From: Trichosporon coremiiforme | Lineage: Eukaryota; Basidiomycota; Tremellomycetes; Trichosporonales; Trichosporonaceae | Length of the DNA: 64,000 nucleotides | Direction of reading: 5' to 3' | Assembly: GCA_039545355.1 (NCBI GenBank) | Contig: BCJJ01000019.1 | Span: 370,076 to 434,075 of the forward strand | Shown: positions 45,666 to 57,046 of the stretch, in pieces | Layout: the number at the start of each line of letters is the position of its first letter | How positions within the stretch are numbered: position 1 is the first letter of the stretch | Position numbers and translations under genes: made by a program | The notes under the pieces: generated by a model | Told to the model about the DNA's origin: nothing | Databases searched by the model: none | What the model saw: the letters and a program-made list of their open reading frames with translations, nothing else

Positions 45666-46170
45666 CGTGGAGGTGGGAGGGGTGAGGTGAAGGTGGTGAA
45701 AGTCGGGCGACGGGAGGTCAACAAACGATAAGAGCGTTTAGGCGATAGGGGGGGACGAGATGGACTCGGCCAGAAATAATAATCACGACTCGGCACGGCA
45801 ACTCTCGAATTCCGGCCCGATACGGCCGTCATACGCCACCGCGCTGTTAAGTGGGCCCGCTTCCGCGTATGTCGCCTGCGCCTATACCCTATACACCCGT
45901 CCCTAGTGGTTCCCCGCCTGCCTCATTGTTCCCCTATTCTGGAATGCAGGTTGTGCGTGCGTTCGTATGTGTGTTTCCGCTCCCATGTCCGCATTTGTTT
46001 CGCGTTGTGTTGGGCGTTGCTTAGATAGTTGAGGGGCATGGAAGTTTTCATCAAAAACCTAACAGTAATGAGGGGTGGTAATAGGAAGCTCTAATTGGAT
46101 TTGATACAATGGCGGAGGGAAAGCGAAGACGTCTGAACGTTCGAACAGTACTGGAGAGCCGTCTATGCGT
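45666..46170. other. Promoter of ARG2 and 3' flank of RUB1
   Basis: About 500 bp between two minus-strand genes. An AT-richer stretch (46040-46110) lies next to RUB1. I see no uORF of the fungal arginine-attenuator type: no short frame resembling that peptide stands out. Confidence 0.45.
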
Positions 46171-46741
46171 CTAGAAGCACCCCCCACGGAGAGCAAGGAC
46201 AAGGTGGATCGTGGTGCCGGGCGTGATCTTGAAGTCCTGGACCGTCTTGTCGTCGCTCCTATGTTGTCAGCTCAAGCTTGCAGTCAGGGGAGCTGCGCCT
46301 CCGACGAGGCAAGTCCGCCGGCAACCAAAGGCAACCGCACCCGGCACAGCTTGTAAGCTATAAACCGGAGGACGTTACTCTGGGGGACGTAGCGTGTTAC
46401 TTGGCCATCTCTGGCTGCACAACCTCACTCACATGGCCTTTCCACCGAAGATCAACCGCTGCTGAACGGGAGGGATACCGGCCTTCTCCTCGACGCTCTC
46501 CTTGACCTTCGAGATCTGGTTGTCAGTTTGGTAAGCAGCGCAACTAACTCACCTGCCACTCGGGCTGAACATCGATCTCCACCTGGTCGCGTTAGATGAA
46601 TCGTCCGCACCAAAGACGCGCGTGGATAGCGCGCAGTTAGCAGCTCACCTCCTTTCCGGTCAGAGTCTGAGGTTAGCTCTGTTCGGCACGCAAGCAACAT
46701 GGACTTCCCCCCAACATACTCACGCGGACTTTGAGAATCAT
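46171..46741 (-). CDS. RUB1: Ubiquitin-like modifier NEDD8/Rub1 precursor
   Basis: NEDD8 is conjugated to cullins to activate SCF-type ubiquitin ligases. The gene is split into five exons: 46741-46724 (18 nt), 46666-46649 (18 nt), 46582-46553 (30 nt), 46515-46433 and 46258-46171, giving 237 nt and 78 residues. The start is [20 protein letters not shown], then [20 protein letters not shown] and [11 protein letters not shown]. The ubiquitin fold is complete, and the RLIFGGK and LALRGG segments favour NEDD8 over ubiquitin. Two residues, CF, follow the diglycine and must be removed before conjugation. Each intron has a good donor and a CTAAC/CTGAC branch point. Mini-exons make it easy for gene finders to miss. 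Confidence 0.93.
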
Positions 46742-47025
46742 GGTCACTGTGTGCTGTGCTGATGTTTGTGTCGGACGAGAAGAGTGAAAGGGCGGTTGAT
46801 GGGTGAGGCCGATGACGCGAGGACGGAGGGGCTGCTCTATCGATCTGCATCCGCTGGTGGAGGTCGTCCACCTCATCTCTGGTGGCAAAAAGTCGGCACA
46901 CTTACTGTGGGCTCCATTCTCGTCTTCCTGGCATGTCGAGCGCGCGCGCGGTCTGATTCACTTTCGACGATGGTCTTCCTCTCTCGATCCCTCATCCGCC
47001 AAACTCCGCTCAGTAACTCGAGACC
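46742..47025. promoter_or_regulatory. Divergent promoter of RUB1 and the disordered gene
   Basis: 284 bp separate the two start codons, so both genes must share this regulatory region. No known site is identified. Confidence 0.5.
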
Positions 47026-49560
47026 ATGAGCCCGTCCAAACCTCAGCGGCAGTCGTCGCCCACCAAATCCAAACGACCTACCTCCATCCACCCGTGCCCG
47101 TCACCATCGCATCAGACAAGGCGGCGGTACAACACCCGTCAGAGCGCAGCGCGTCAACGCCTTGAGACATCAGAGACAGGAAGGGTTCCCACAGACACTT
47201 GGACCGCGGAGTCGCAGGATGGTGAGTTTATGATTCGTGTGCATGCCGCTGACATCCTCATCAGTTGCCGAAGCTCCGTCTTCCTCGCTCACCCCGGTGC
47301 CAACGCAGGACGAGCTCGTCCCTCACTCGTCCTCCCGACTGCCTTCCCTGGACCAGGAATTGGAGCATCTGGCTTTCAGCGCCTCGCTTCCTCGATCGAC
47401 CCCCGCTTCGTTGCAGCCTCAGCACCGGGTGTCATGCTCGGTGCCTTCCAGCCAGCCGGCAGCACTCATCGATGACCTCTTCACCCCTCCTGCTCCTGAC
47501 GTAGACGCGCCCGACTTGTCTCATTCAGGGGATTCCGGTGAAGATGATTCCCGGAAGATAGAATTGGGCGGTTGGTTGGAACCTCCGGCTGCACAGCCTA
47601 GGCATGACTCCTTCTTCCTAGACAAACCAAGATTTCTGCCGCATGAGGAAGACACTGTGCAGCGACTGTCGGGTAGCGGCGCCCCACCTGCTTGCTTGAA
47701 CGGTGACGAAGATGCTCACTCATCCTTTCGGGAAGGTAATACCCACCCGTTCGCCCGACAGACCCCTCTCCAAGGACTGTTCGAAGAATCGCAGGACAAT
47801 GGGGGGACACCCACTCGCAGCCTGGCTCCTGTGTCCAGCCTGTTCAAGATTGATGAGTACTCTCTTCGTCGCCGACGGAAACATCGTTACCCACAAACGC
47901 GGCGGGCCTCCAACCCAGACCTCGACAACTATCCACGTCTGACCTTTACCACCCGCAGCACTCCATCACCCTCGAAAAACGCGCAATCTCGCAAACCGTA
48001 GGTCGTCACTGCAGGGCTTACTGGACCATGGCTAACTTCAGTGCCACCAATAAGCACGCGAAGACGTATACTCGCAGGGCCAGGCAGCTGAAGACCTTCC
48101 CTTCGCGGTTGAAGCCCATCAATCGCTCCCCTCTAAGGGCCAGAAAAGAAAATAGCAAGAGCGGCCAAACCAGGCAGGTGGAGATCGATGTTCATCGCGA
48201 CGAAGCTGTCGAGCTTTTATCACAACTGAAGAGGCGCCATCGGCGCTCGCTGTTCAGCCAAGGGGGACGACCACCGACTCGTTGGGCGTTCGCCACTTCC
48301 GAAAACAGAGAAGCAATCCAGACTCCGCCTTTACCGCCCACGCCTAGGGAAGGCATAAGGAGTCGTTCTCGTAACGTGAAAACGCACCGCCTCGACTTTG
48401 CGCTGAAAGCTGCTAGCCAAGCCGCGAACACTCCTGCTCCTCCCGCACCCTCCAGGATACCTAACAGCTGTCCCTCTGATCCCTCGTCTATGGTCACCCA
48501 CAGCCTCGCGAGTCTCTGCGGCACAGCGAGCCTGAGACGCTACAAGCTGCCACCCCTCCCATCCTTGCCAAGCGGGGTGAGCACCCCTCCAGTTCTCGAT
48601 GTAGGCCAGGAAATTGAGATGTGGGATGAAGAGGAGAGGTGCTGTCGAGAGCGAGAGATGACGCCACCCGACGACATCATGGAGGGCATGGCGAGCTGGA
48701 GTGACATTCCGACCGAGAACCAGCCTCCCGGGTCTCAACGGCAGTCTGAACGCGACCGGGCGACTCCCGCTATTCGCCACGTCCTCGGCGACATCACATT
48801 GCAGTTTGCCCAACAACCGTCTCCGTCGATGTCGGGCGTCGATCTGACTGCTCATTTGATGTCCCTTGTTGAGCGTCTAGAGCCATCCAGAGGGGCACTT
48901 CGTCGGCGCCGCCCGGCAGTGCGCAGGTCCGAGACTCAGCAACCTCCACATCGTAAAGTCAGGTCTAGCTCCTTCTCATCCAAAGAACCCAGTGGGCGGC
49001 CCATCCGCACGCAGCCTCCCCCTATGAGAACTGGAAGCAGCTCTCAAATTGTCCTTCGACCTTTTACTGCACTGGGACACAGACAAGGTGTTGCAGGCTC
49101 TGAAGCAATGAAGAGCTTGTCAGGGCAACGTCTCCCCACGGAGCCGAACAAGGGGGATCTTCAAGGTACCGCGAGGACAGCACATGCGCCGTCCGCCGCA
49201 CAGAGCATTCGTTCAAAGAGAGCCAGTAGCACTGGCGTGTGGTCTGGTACGTACCATCGCTTCTCGCGGAAGGCTAAGAGCTATACTGACCTTGCAGAGT
49301 TCAAGCAGCCATCACAAGTAGATGCCACTCCTCCACCTGAGCCCAGTGAGGTCGACATTCGCCACGCCGAGCTCGCAGAGAAGTTCGCCTCGTTCGCAGC
49401 GTACATCAAGCAGTACGAAGAGCGTGCACCACCACCCCCAGTCCTTGGAGCTCGCATGCGCACGCTGTCGCTCCGAAGCACCAAGTCGCTAGGGCACATG
49501 GACAGCGACATGCTGGCCAAACGCACACCCTACGCCGCCACCCAAGGTCCCACTCGTTGA
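47026..49560 (+). CDS. Large disordered unknown protein with a KEN box
   Basis: I do not recognise this protein. Exons 47026-47221, 47265-47997 and 48042-49560 join in phase to 815 residues. Both introns have a GTGAGT or GTAGGT donor and CTGAC or CTAAC branch site. The sequence is Ser/Pro/Arg/Gln-rich and mostly disordered, with basic patches (RRRYNTRQSAARQR, and LRRRRKHRYPQTRR). A KEN tripeptide within RARKENSKS, near residue 345, is a possible APC/C destruction signal, and many SP/TP sites could be phosphorylated. The last 110 residues are more ordered (HAELAEKFASFAAYIKQYEE) and could form a helix. A cell-cycle role is possible but unproved. Confidence 0.8.
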
Positions 49561-49684
49561 GACCCCTCCCTGCGCGTAGAGATGAAGTGGTATCCAATGC
49601 TCATGCATCTCAACCCCAATATTCGTACAAACGCTCTCCCCAAGCTATATGACTAAGACTATCATTAAGTAATGTACGTGTACT

Positions 49685-52176
49685 CTAGAGACCGACCCAG
49701 TAGTGTGCTCCGCCGGCGTTGTGCAGGACGGACTGTCCGATTTTGACGCGACCAACATTTGGCTGCTGCTGCTCGTGGTTGGAGTGGTGCACCTGGCTCG
49801 TGACAGGAAGGTATACCTCTGCGTTCCACTCGTACCACACGCGCTTCATCTTGTGATCCGTGAGGCGCCAGATGTTGACCTCGAGCTCAGCGCCAGAGGG
49901 GAGGTACAGCGCCTCGCGCAGCGGGAAGAAGAGGGGGAACCAACTGAACATGTCTGGTGAGACGCGGTGGGCCGTGTCGGGGTGGATGCTGAGGCCGATG
50001 TTGCCGTACAGGTGTGCCTCGAAGTATCCGGCGAATCCGTGGCACGAGGACGCGTGGGGAATGTGGAACGTGAGCGTGGCGGAGCGCGTGTTGTGCGAGT
50101 TTGTCACCGGCAGCCCATTTGAGCCGAGGATCAGGTCCCGCCTCGGGTGCTCGAACTGCCAGCATTGCTGGATGCGCTCTCCGCAGCGGCCGCTCGCGCC
50201 ACCCCCGTCGCCAGAGAGCAGGTTCACATTCTGCATCATGACGGCGTAGGGCACTTCGGCCGCTCCCTCCTTGCGGCTCATGACGTCCTGTTGCAGCTTC
50301 GCGCTGGCCAGTGGCGCCAGATGCGCCGTGTAGCTCGTCGGGATGGAGATGCCGTCGGGCTTGAGGAACCGCATGCCGCCGTCAATGCACTCGGGGCTCA
50401 GCTCGTTGTCGCCGAAACTTCCGAGGAGCTCGGACACGAGAATATCGGCCAGCTCCGGGACGGGCAGCTCGCGCATGTCGCCGAAGAGAATGTCGACACT
50501 GTCCCCCCACTCGATCGCCTTGCGCTCCTGCAGCGTCGTGAACGCGTTCGGGTTCTTCTCGACCGCGTACACGCGCGCAGGGCGCTTGGCGCGCTCCAAC
50601 GCTGCCAGCGTGCAGGTCACGAGTGGTCCGCGGCCGGCGCCAGCAATGACGATGACGAGGTCGGCCATCAGCCCCGCCGCCTCGGCGACAGCGATCTTGT
50701 CAATGACGGCGAGGTAGATCGCCTCCTCGTACTGCGCGTACTTGACCGGGTCGCGCTCGAAGACATCGTACGTCGCCGCGCCCAGGTCGTCCATCAGCGG
50801 CTGCAGCGGCGCCTGCAGGAAGTCGCCGTACCCCCCTGCGACCTCTGCAGGCCCTTGCGGGCTGATCGTCGACGCCGGCGCACCCTGCGACGTGATGTGC
50901 CGCACGTACTGGAGGTAGGCGTTCGGTCCGCCAGAGGAGTGGCGGTGCGTGTCTGTGTCGCTGAGGACGAGGGTGGGGGATTGCCGAGTCAGGCCGCGGA
51001 GGAACGCCTGGCACGCCTTGCTCAGCACGGGGTACCCCTTTGCGTTCGGGATGAAGCTGCTGGCGGGCAGCCAGATGTGCTTGACCGGCTCGGCGGCCCA
51101 GCGCGATAACGCGCCGACGCTCGGAGGCAGCTGCGTACTCAGGTCCAGCAATACCGTCAAGCGCGGGTTGTAGCCGCAGAGACTTCGGATCGCGTCCCAC
51201 ATCTCCCACGTCGATGACGGGTCGCCCGCGAGCGCGCTGTGTGTCATGCTCTTCGAGCTGATGCCCGAGTTCTGGCTCGTCGTCGGCGCGATGCGTGCTC
51301 CCGCTACGCCTGTGCCGTTCGGCGCACCGTTTCCGTTCGGGTTTGCGAGCTGCGTCAGCTGCGAGATGCTCAGCTGCGCCTGATGGATACTCGGCGGTCG
51401 CGAGGATAGGGACGATATACGCCGGTGGTGTTGTGGCCGCGCGGGACCCTCGACTGCCGGTACTGGTACGAGCTCCAACGGGTCCGACACTGGTATCCTG
51501 ATCGCGATCTCCGTGAACGCACTCGGGCCGCCCATCGCCAGCAGACCCTGCACGGCGCGCGCATACGACGGCAGCCAAGCCCGGTTCGCCAGTTGCGGCG
51601 CAGGCAGAACAAGTACCGGCAGCGCGAGATAGAGCGCATGCTGCATCTCGGCGCGGAGTCCCTGGTTGTCAGCGTTCTTTTCACGATCCCCCCGGCGACG
51701 GGGACGGCGCCGGGAGTTGAGCTTATTTGACTGAGCTGTTTCGCACGAGCTCGCGCAGAACGTACCAGTTCAGAGTCGAAGCGGATGCCCTCGTCTGGCG
51801 AGTCGATCTCGAGCCACTCGCTCGCGAGCGCGATGACGCCCTGGCTCTCCTCGAGGCGTGTGATGTTGCATTCGTCGCGGTTCAGGCTCGGCTCTTTCCT
51901 CCACTCGTCCGCCTCGCGGTCGGTGTCGAGGCGCTGCGGCCACGGGCTGCTCGCGCTCTCTAAACTGAGGTTGTCGTCGTCATCGGCGGGGCGCAGACAC
52001 AGGCGCTCCCACCGGTCCTGCCACAGGCCGTTCGTGAGCGGGACGCAGACGGCGTCGTAATCTGTCGCGGCGACAGTGTGCGCGATCAGCTGCTGGAGCG
52101 GCGAGGGCGACGGGTGCGGCTGTGTCGGTAGCCCCGGCACCTCTTTCGGGACCACCGCGATCGGGAGGCGGGACAT
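49685..52176 (-). CDS. PRMT5: Type II protein arginine methyltransferase PRMT5 (Skb1/Hsl7)
   Basis: PRMT5 makes symmetric dimethylarginine on Sm proteins and histones; in yeasts Skb1/Hsl7 also acts in morphogenesis. Exons 52176-51766 and 51661-49685 join to 795 residues. An N-terminal TIM-barrel region includes WLPSYARAVQGLLAMGGPSA and PRLTVLLDLSTQLPPSVGAL. The Rossmann methyltransferase domain carries LVIVIAGAGRGPLVTCTLAA (SAM-binding), VYAVEKNPNA and the double-E SELLGSFGDNELSPE. The C-terminal beta barrel ends with VKIGQSVLHNAGGAHYWVGL. A Ser/Pro/Asn-rich insert separates the halves. All hallmark residues are present. The intron is 104 nt. Confidence 0.95.
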
Positions 52177-53236
52177 GACGCTGTCGGATGGCCGAAATGG
52201 AGGTGGATCCGTGTCGACGGTCGGACGAACGTAAGGTGGATTGAGGGAAATTCGACGATCTGTTGACGTTTGGCGTTTGCTGAAATCAGAGTGAACCAAG
52301 AGCAGACGCGCGCAACCAGGCGCAAACAGCCAGGAGCCGGGAGCCAGGAGCCAGCCGCACCAGCCGTTAGCCAGCCGTGCAGCCAGGCGAGGGAGCACAC
52401 TAACCCTGGGGCGCCGGCTCGCACGCGTTGCAATGGTAGGCGCGTGACACTTCACCCTAGCGTCGGCTGAGCCCCGGACGCCTACTCCTTGCATCACACG
52501 CCAGCCTAATGCCCTGGCAGGTGGCAGGCAGGTGGCAGGCAGGTGGCCGGGGCTACGGGCCGGTCCGGCAATGTGGCCGCACTGCGGTGCCGACGATCTG
52601 GTTCCGCCGGCCAAGAGGTGCGGAGCAATGAGGGTCAAGGGTACGACGAATCTGGTCAGAATTGCATCATGCCGTTGGTTGTCGGCCAGCGCCTACTGCT
52701 CTCTTTCACCGAGAAGAGCCAACAGCATCCCGAGACCATGGCCGAGGCACGGAGACGAGGACTTTTGGGTTCATTTCCTAGACCACAGATGAAAGCGAGC
52801 AAGGAAGAATCCAAGAATAATGCACCACCCACTGCCCTGCCGTCCCGGTCGCTTCCTATTCTGCGTCAGCCCCCGGCGTCTTCTTCTGTCTTCAAGTCGC
52901 TCTGTCACTCACACTACCTGATCGCCGCCGTACCCTCCGCTCCCTCTGTCACAAACCTGCAGCTCGCAGTTCGCCGCAGTCCGTCACCTCCGCAAGGCCC
53001 AGCAGTAGAGATCGGTGGCGTCTTTCCCTCATACGCCCGCCATTGAGGTTGGTCCGGTCCACGCGATCACGAACACGGTTGGCGCTGAACATTTTGCCAC
53101 TAAACACCGTTGACCCTGACGTAACCTCGGCGACGACTGGGACTACGCTCTTTTCCATACACTCCCAAAGACATTTCCAGTCCACATTGTCTCCTCCACT
53201 CTCCACTCTATCACCACCACCCAGACTGCCGCCATC
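52177..53236. other. Divergent promoter between PRMT5 and the zinc transporter
   Basis: About 1.06 kb. It contains an 11-bp direct repeat at 52516-52548 and a duplicated GGGAGCCAGGAGCCA-like stretch near 52335-52355. No gene is seen. Confidence 0.5.
52516..52548. repeat. Tandem repeat of GGCAGGCAGGT
   Basis: GGCAGGT, then two perfect GGCAGGCAGGT units, then GGCC. It is non-coding, in the divergent promoter. Confidence 0.75.
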
Positions 53237-55143
53237 ATGGGACTCTCCAGGCAGGCGCGTATCATCACCCTGCTGGTGATCGATACTGCATTCTTCTTCC
53301 TCGTGAGTACAACCGGATACCATCTCGGTCGGAGTCGCACTCTTGAATGACGCAGGATCGGACGCCGAGGCTGGAGCCATCGACATCACCACCTGAGAGT
53401 TTGGCGCTGACAAATCCTAGGAGCTCATCGTGGGCTATGCCGTCGGCTCCCTCGCTCTTGTCGCGGACTCGTTCCACATGCTCAAGTAAGTTGGACCTGC
53501 CTATGCGGTAGCTAACCATCAGCGATGTCCTGTCGTTGATCGTGGCTCTCTACACCATCAAACTCGCGACTTCACCCGCGTCCAACGCCAACTCTTATGG
53601 ATGGCAGCGAGCAGAGGTTCTCGGTGCTCTTATCAACGGTGTCTTTTTGATCGCCCTCTGCGTCACCATCGGTCTTGAGGCGATCGGCCGCTGCATTTCG
53701 CCGCCCGAGATCACGAACCCCAAGCTCATTGTGCTCGTTGGTTCCCTCGGTCTCGCTTCCAACATTGTCGGTCTCTTCCTCTTCCACGAGCATGGTCACT
53801 CTCACGGTGGTCACTCGCACGGCCCTATCGCCCTGCCCGCGGATGAAGAGGAGGACGAGCAGACGAACACCACCGGCTTTAGGCGCGCACGTGCTGATTC
53901 GAGGAGCTCGCTGTACCAGCACCCGGCCGAAACTCGCGCTCAGATCATCGAGGCTGCCCGCCTGGGACAGAGCATGGACAGTGACTCCTTCCTCGGCCGC
54001 TCGCCGCCCGTCCACGCCCGCATGCCCTCCGTGAGCCGTCGCAGGACCCGCAACCGTGTTTCGCGTCTGTCCGGTGTTCCTGGTTCTAACGAGACCTTCG
54101 CCCCCAGCTCGGTTTCCGCTATCGAGGTCCCAGCCGCTCCCAGTAACACTGAGGGCGTCGCTACTGCTTCCGCGGCCTCGTCGCCTGCTGACCTGACGTC
54201 TCCCCGCGTTTCGCAGCGCCCGACCGGTGGCGCGACCGAGTCCACCGACAGCCCGCGCCACTCGCATGACATCAGCACTGCCGAGCGCGGTGGCGTAGAT
54301 GCCCATGGCCACAGCCACGACGACGGACACGCCCACGACCACGACCATGACGACGAGCACGACCATGATCACGACAACGGCCACTCGCACGGCAAGGAGA
54401 ACGGCGGCCACGGCCACTCCCACGGCCACATGAACATGCACGGCGTCTTCCTCCACGTTCTCGGCGACGCCCTCGGCAACGTCGGTGTCATTGCGACCGG
54501 CCTCGTAATTTGGTTGTGAGTACCCACGCCGGCTAAGTTTTCGTTCATGTGCTGACTCGTGCAGCTGCAAGGGCAAGTGGACTCTGTACTTCGACCCTGG
54601 TGTGTCCTTCCTCATCTGTATCATCATCTTCAACACCGCCATCCCTCTCGGTGAGTAGCCGCGGCGTAGCCGCGGCACGCTAAGCATGCTCCACCGTTCA
54701 CATGCTGACCGACAGTCAAATCCGCGTCCATCATTCTGCTGCAGGGCGTGCCGAACCATGTGTCCCTCGAGGCGGTGCGCGAGTCGATCAAGATCATCCC
54801 CGGGGTCGTGTCAGTGCACGAGCTGCACGTCTGGCAGCTGTCCGAGACGACGACGGTGGCTTCGGTGCACGTCCTCATCCGGCCCGAGGCCGACTACATG
54901 GAGGTCGCGAACCGGATCCGCGAGGCGCTCCACGCCCAAGGCATCCACAGCGTCACGATCCAGCCCGAGTTCACGGACCACGACGAGCTCGAGGAGATTG
55001 CAGAGCAGAGCTGCATGATCCGTTGCCCGCCCGAGCTCTGCAACACCAACACGTGCTGCCCGCCGCAGCTCGAGAATGTCGCGGAGAACGACGGGTCCGA
55101 GGCCGCTTCAGCGAACGGCAATGGATCGTCGCACAACCACTAG
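53237..55143 (+). CDS. ZRC1: Zinc/metal CDF transporter with expanded His-rich loop (Zrc1/Cot1 type)
   Basis: CDF transporters of this type exchange protons for Zn2+ and load it into the vacuole or secretory pathway. Five introns interrupt the gene; the product is about 535 residues. Membrane segments include LLVIDTAFFFLELIVGYAVG and AEVLGALINGVFLIALCVTI. The metal-site helices are SFHMLNDVLSLIVALY and HVLGDALGNVGVIATGL, each with HxxxD. A loop of about 230 residues between them carries FHEHGHSHGGHSHG and a dense run of about 30 His/Asp-rich residues (GHSHDDGHAHDHDHDDEHD). The C-terminal cytoplasmic domain begins VPNHVSLEAVRESIKIIPGV. Cysteines near the end (CPPELCNTNTCCPP) may bind metal. 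Confidence 0.95.
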
Positions 55144-55425
55144 ACAGACACCCAGGACAGTCGATCGGCCGTCCATACTTTGAACAAGACATAAAGACAT
55201 GCGTGCTCACTGTACACTTTGGACCGTAGCTATCTATCACTGCGGCGTGTTGAGCTCCTCAACGCGCACACCAAAACCAAGGATAGATGTGTATATTTGC
55301 TAGATGCATATAATTTGAAAACGGCACAGAGCTGAAGCACTGCGTCGCCTACCTATTGATGGGATCCGAGAGAGAAGAAAGATGCGATGCGGTGGGAGAC
55401 TAGTCACTTTTGAGTGCGTCTGCGC

Positions 55426-56748
55426 TTAGGCGCTGCGCTGCCAGCGGCCCATGAGGGAGTTGAAGACGGAGAGGATGGTCCACTTGCGGTTCTCAGCCTC
55501 GGGGAAGACGACGGAGCGGGGGCCGTAGAAGACCTCGTCGTCGACCTCGTCCTTGTGGCGGGGGAGGCAGTGCATGAACTTCCAGTCAGGCTTGGCGCCC
55601 GAGCTCTCAATGAGCTGGTTCGTGAGCTGGTAGCCCTTGAAGGCCTCGAGGCGCTTGGCCGTCTCCTCCTCCTGGCCCATCGAGATCCAGGTGTCGGTCA
55701 CGACGAGGTCGGCGCCCTTGAGCGCCTCGGCGGGCTGGGTCGTGAGCTGGATCTGGCCCTCCGTGCCGGCCTCCTGGACACGCTTCCAGACGACGGGGTC
55801 AACCTTGTTGTATCCCTCCGGAGACGCAATCGCGACCTGCATGCCGAGACGGGGGAGCGAGACGATGAACTCGTTCGACATGTTGTTCGTGTCACCGACG
55901 TAGGCGAACTTCTTGCCCTTGAGGAGGGCAGGGATGTCGATCTCCTGAGTGCGCTTACGGACGACAGCGTAGGCGTTGCGGGCGCCAACAACGTCCTCGG
56001 TAAGGTACGAGAGGTCGGGGTGGTACATCTCGACGAGGGTGAGGAGGTCGGCGAGGATCTGGGTGGGGTGGTACAGGTCGCTGAGGGCGTTGACAATGGG
56101 GACGGGCGAGTACTTGGCGAGGGTCTCGACCTCGTCGTGTCCCTTGACACGGGCCATGATACCGTCGACCATGCTACCGACGACAGTGGCAGTGTCACGA
56201 AGGCTCTCATTGACACCGAGCTGGATGTCCTGCGAGCCGAGGAACATGGCGTGTCCGCCGAGCATGGCGACGGAAGTCTCCGAAGCGACACGGGTACGAG
56301 TCGAGCGCTTACTGAACATGAGCGCGACGGTGCGGTCCTGGAGCGAGTTGGGAACCTCGGTGTTGCCCCACTTCTTCGCGACGACCTTGAACGCAAGCGC
56401 GGACTTGACGAGGTCCGCAATCTCCTCGGCGCTGTAGTCGGCCAGCGTCAGGAGGTGCGGCGGGCCGCGCTGCTGGCGCGATGCCAGGAAGTCGGCCGCG
56501 CGCTCGCGGCGCTCGTCACGGACCTCCGAAGCCGAGGGACGGCGGTTCTGAGCAGGGGCAGCAGCACGTTGCTGCTGGTTGTACAGACGAGGACGCTGCA
56601 TACGGCGGTCACCAGCCTCGGCACGGGCGGTCGGGCGGTCCCACGTCTGGTGGTCGGTGGAGCGGATCGAAGAGGTCGAAAGAGCGCGGGCGGCGGGCGC
56701 GGCGGCCTTGGCGGCCGCGCGCGCGGGGGCGGAGCAGAGAGCAAGCAT
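55426..56748 (-). CDS. ARG3: Mitochondrial ornithine carbamoyltransferase
   Basis: The enzyme joins ornithine and carbamoyl phosphate to make citrulline in arginine biosynthesis. The gene is intronless and codes 440 residues. The start MLALCSAPARAAAKAAAPAA is a typical Ala/Arg presequence. Carbamoyl-phosphate binding is SKRSTRTR with MFLGSQDIQLGVNESLRDTA; HPTQILADLLT follows. The ornithine-side motifs are GDTNNMSNEFIVSLPRLGMQ and HCLPRH. Between the presequence and the conserved start (PPHLLTLADYS) lie about 65 polar residues (QQQRAAAPAQNRRPSASEVR), so the protein is some 90 residues longer than usual. An upstream in-frame region to 56973 looks like promoter, not protein. The start codon faces MRPL33. 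Confidence 0.95.
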   Translation of the reverse strand: MLALCSAPARAAAKAAAPAARALSTSSIRSTDHQTWDRPTARAEAGDRRMQRPRLYNQQQRAAAPAQNRRPSASEVRDERRERAADFLASRQQRGPPHLLTLADYSAEEIADLVKSALAFKVVAKKWGNTEVPNSLQDRTVALMFSKRSTRTRVASETSVAMLGGHAMFLGSQDIQLGVNESLRDTATVVGSMVDGIMARVKGHDEVETLAKYSPVPIVNALSDLYHPTQILADLLTLVEMYHPDLSYLTEDVVGARNAYAVVRKRTQEIDIPALLKGKKFAYVGDTNNMSNEFIVSLPRLGMQVAIASPEGYNKVDPVVWKRVQEAGTEGQIQLTTQPAEALKGADLVVTDTWISMGQEEETAKRLEAFKGYQLTNQLIESSGAKPDWKFMHCLPRHKDEVDDEVFYGPRSVVFPEAENRKWTILSVFNSLMGRWQRSA

Positions 56749-57046
56749 TCTAAAAGATCGAAAAGGGAGAGGAGGTGATGCTCGTGACCTTGCCCGAGTT
56801 TTATGACGCTCCGGACTGTAGCAACGATAGTCCGAATCGCTGAAAGGTCGTCCGAGTCGGATGACGACACACGTAATAAATTTCGCGGTGATAAGCGATC
56901 CCGGCCAAAAGTCGAGTCTCGCATGAGTAGTTCGGTCGTCGCGAGCAGAGTACTCCGTTCGACTCACACACACCCTTGCTTACGTTCACGACCCCGCGAG
57001 CGACACACGCCGACCGAACAGCTACGAGTCGAGCCACAAAAACATC
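56749..57046. promoter_or_regulatory. Divergent 298-bp promoter of ARG3 and MRPL33
   Basis: Two genes for mitochondrial proteins start from opposite sides of this short region and must share it. I cannot identify a specific factor site. Confidence 0.55.

Noticed and set aside
55414..56778. A 454-codon plus-strand frame opposite ARG3
   Set aside because: Antisense shadow of the OTC gene.
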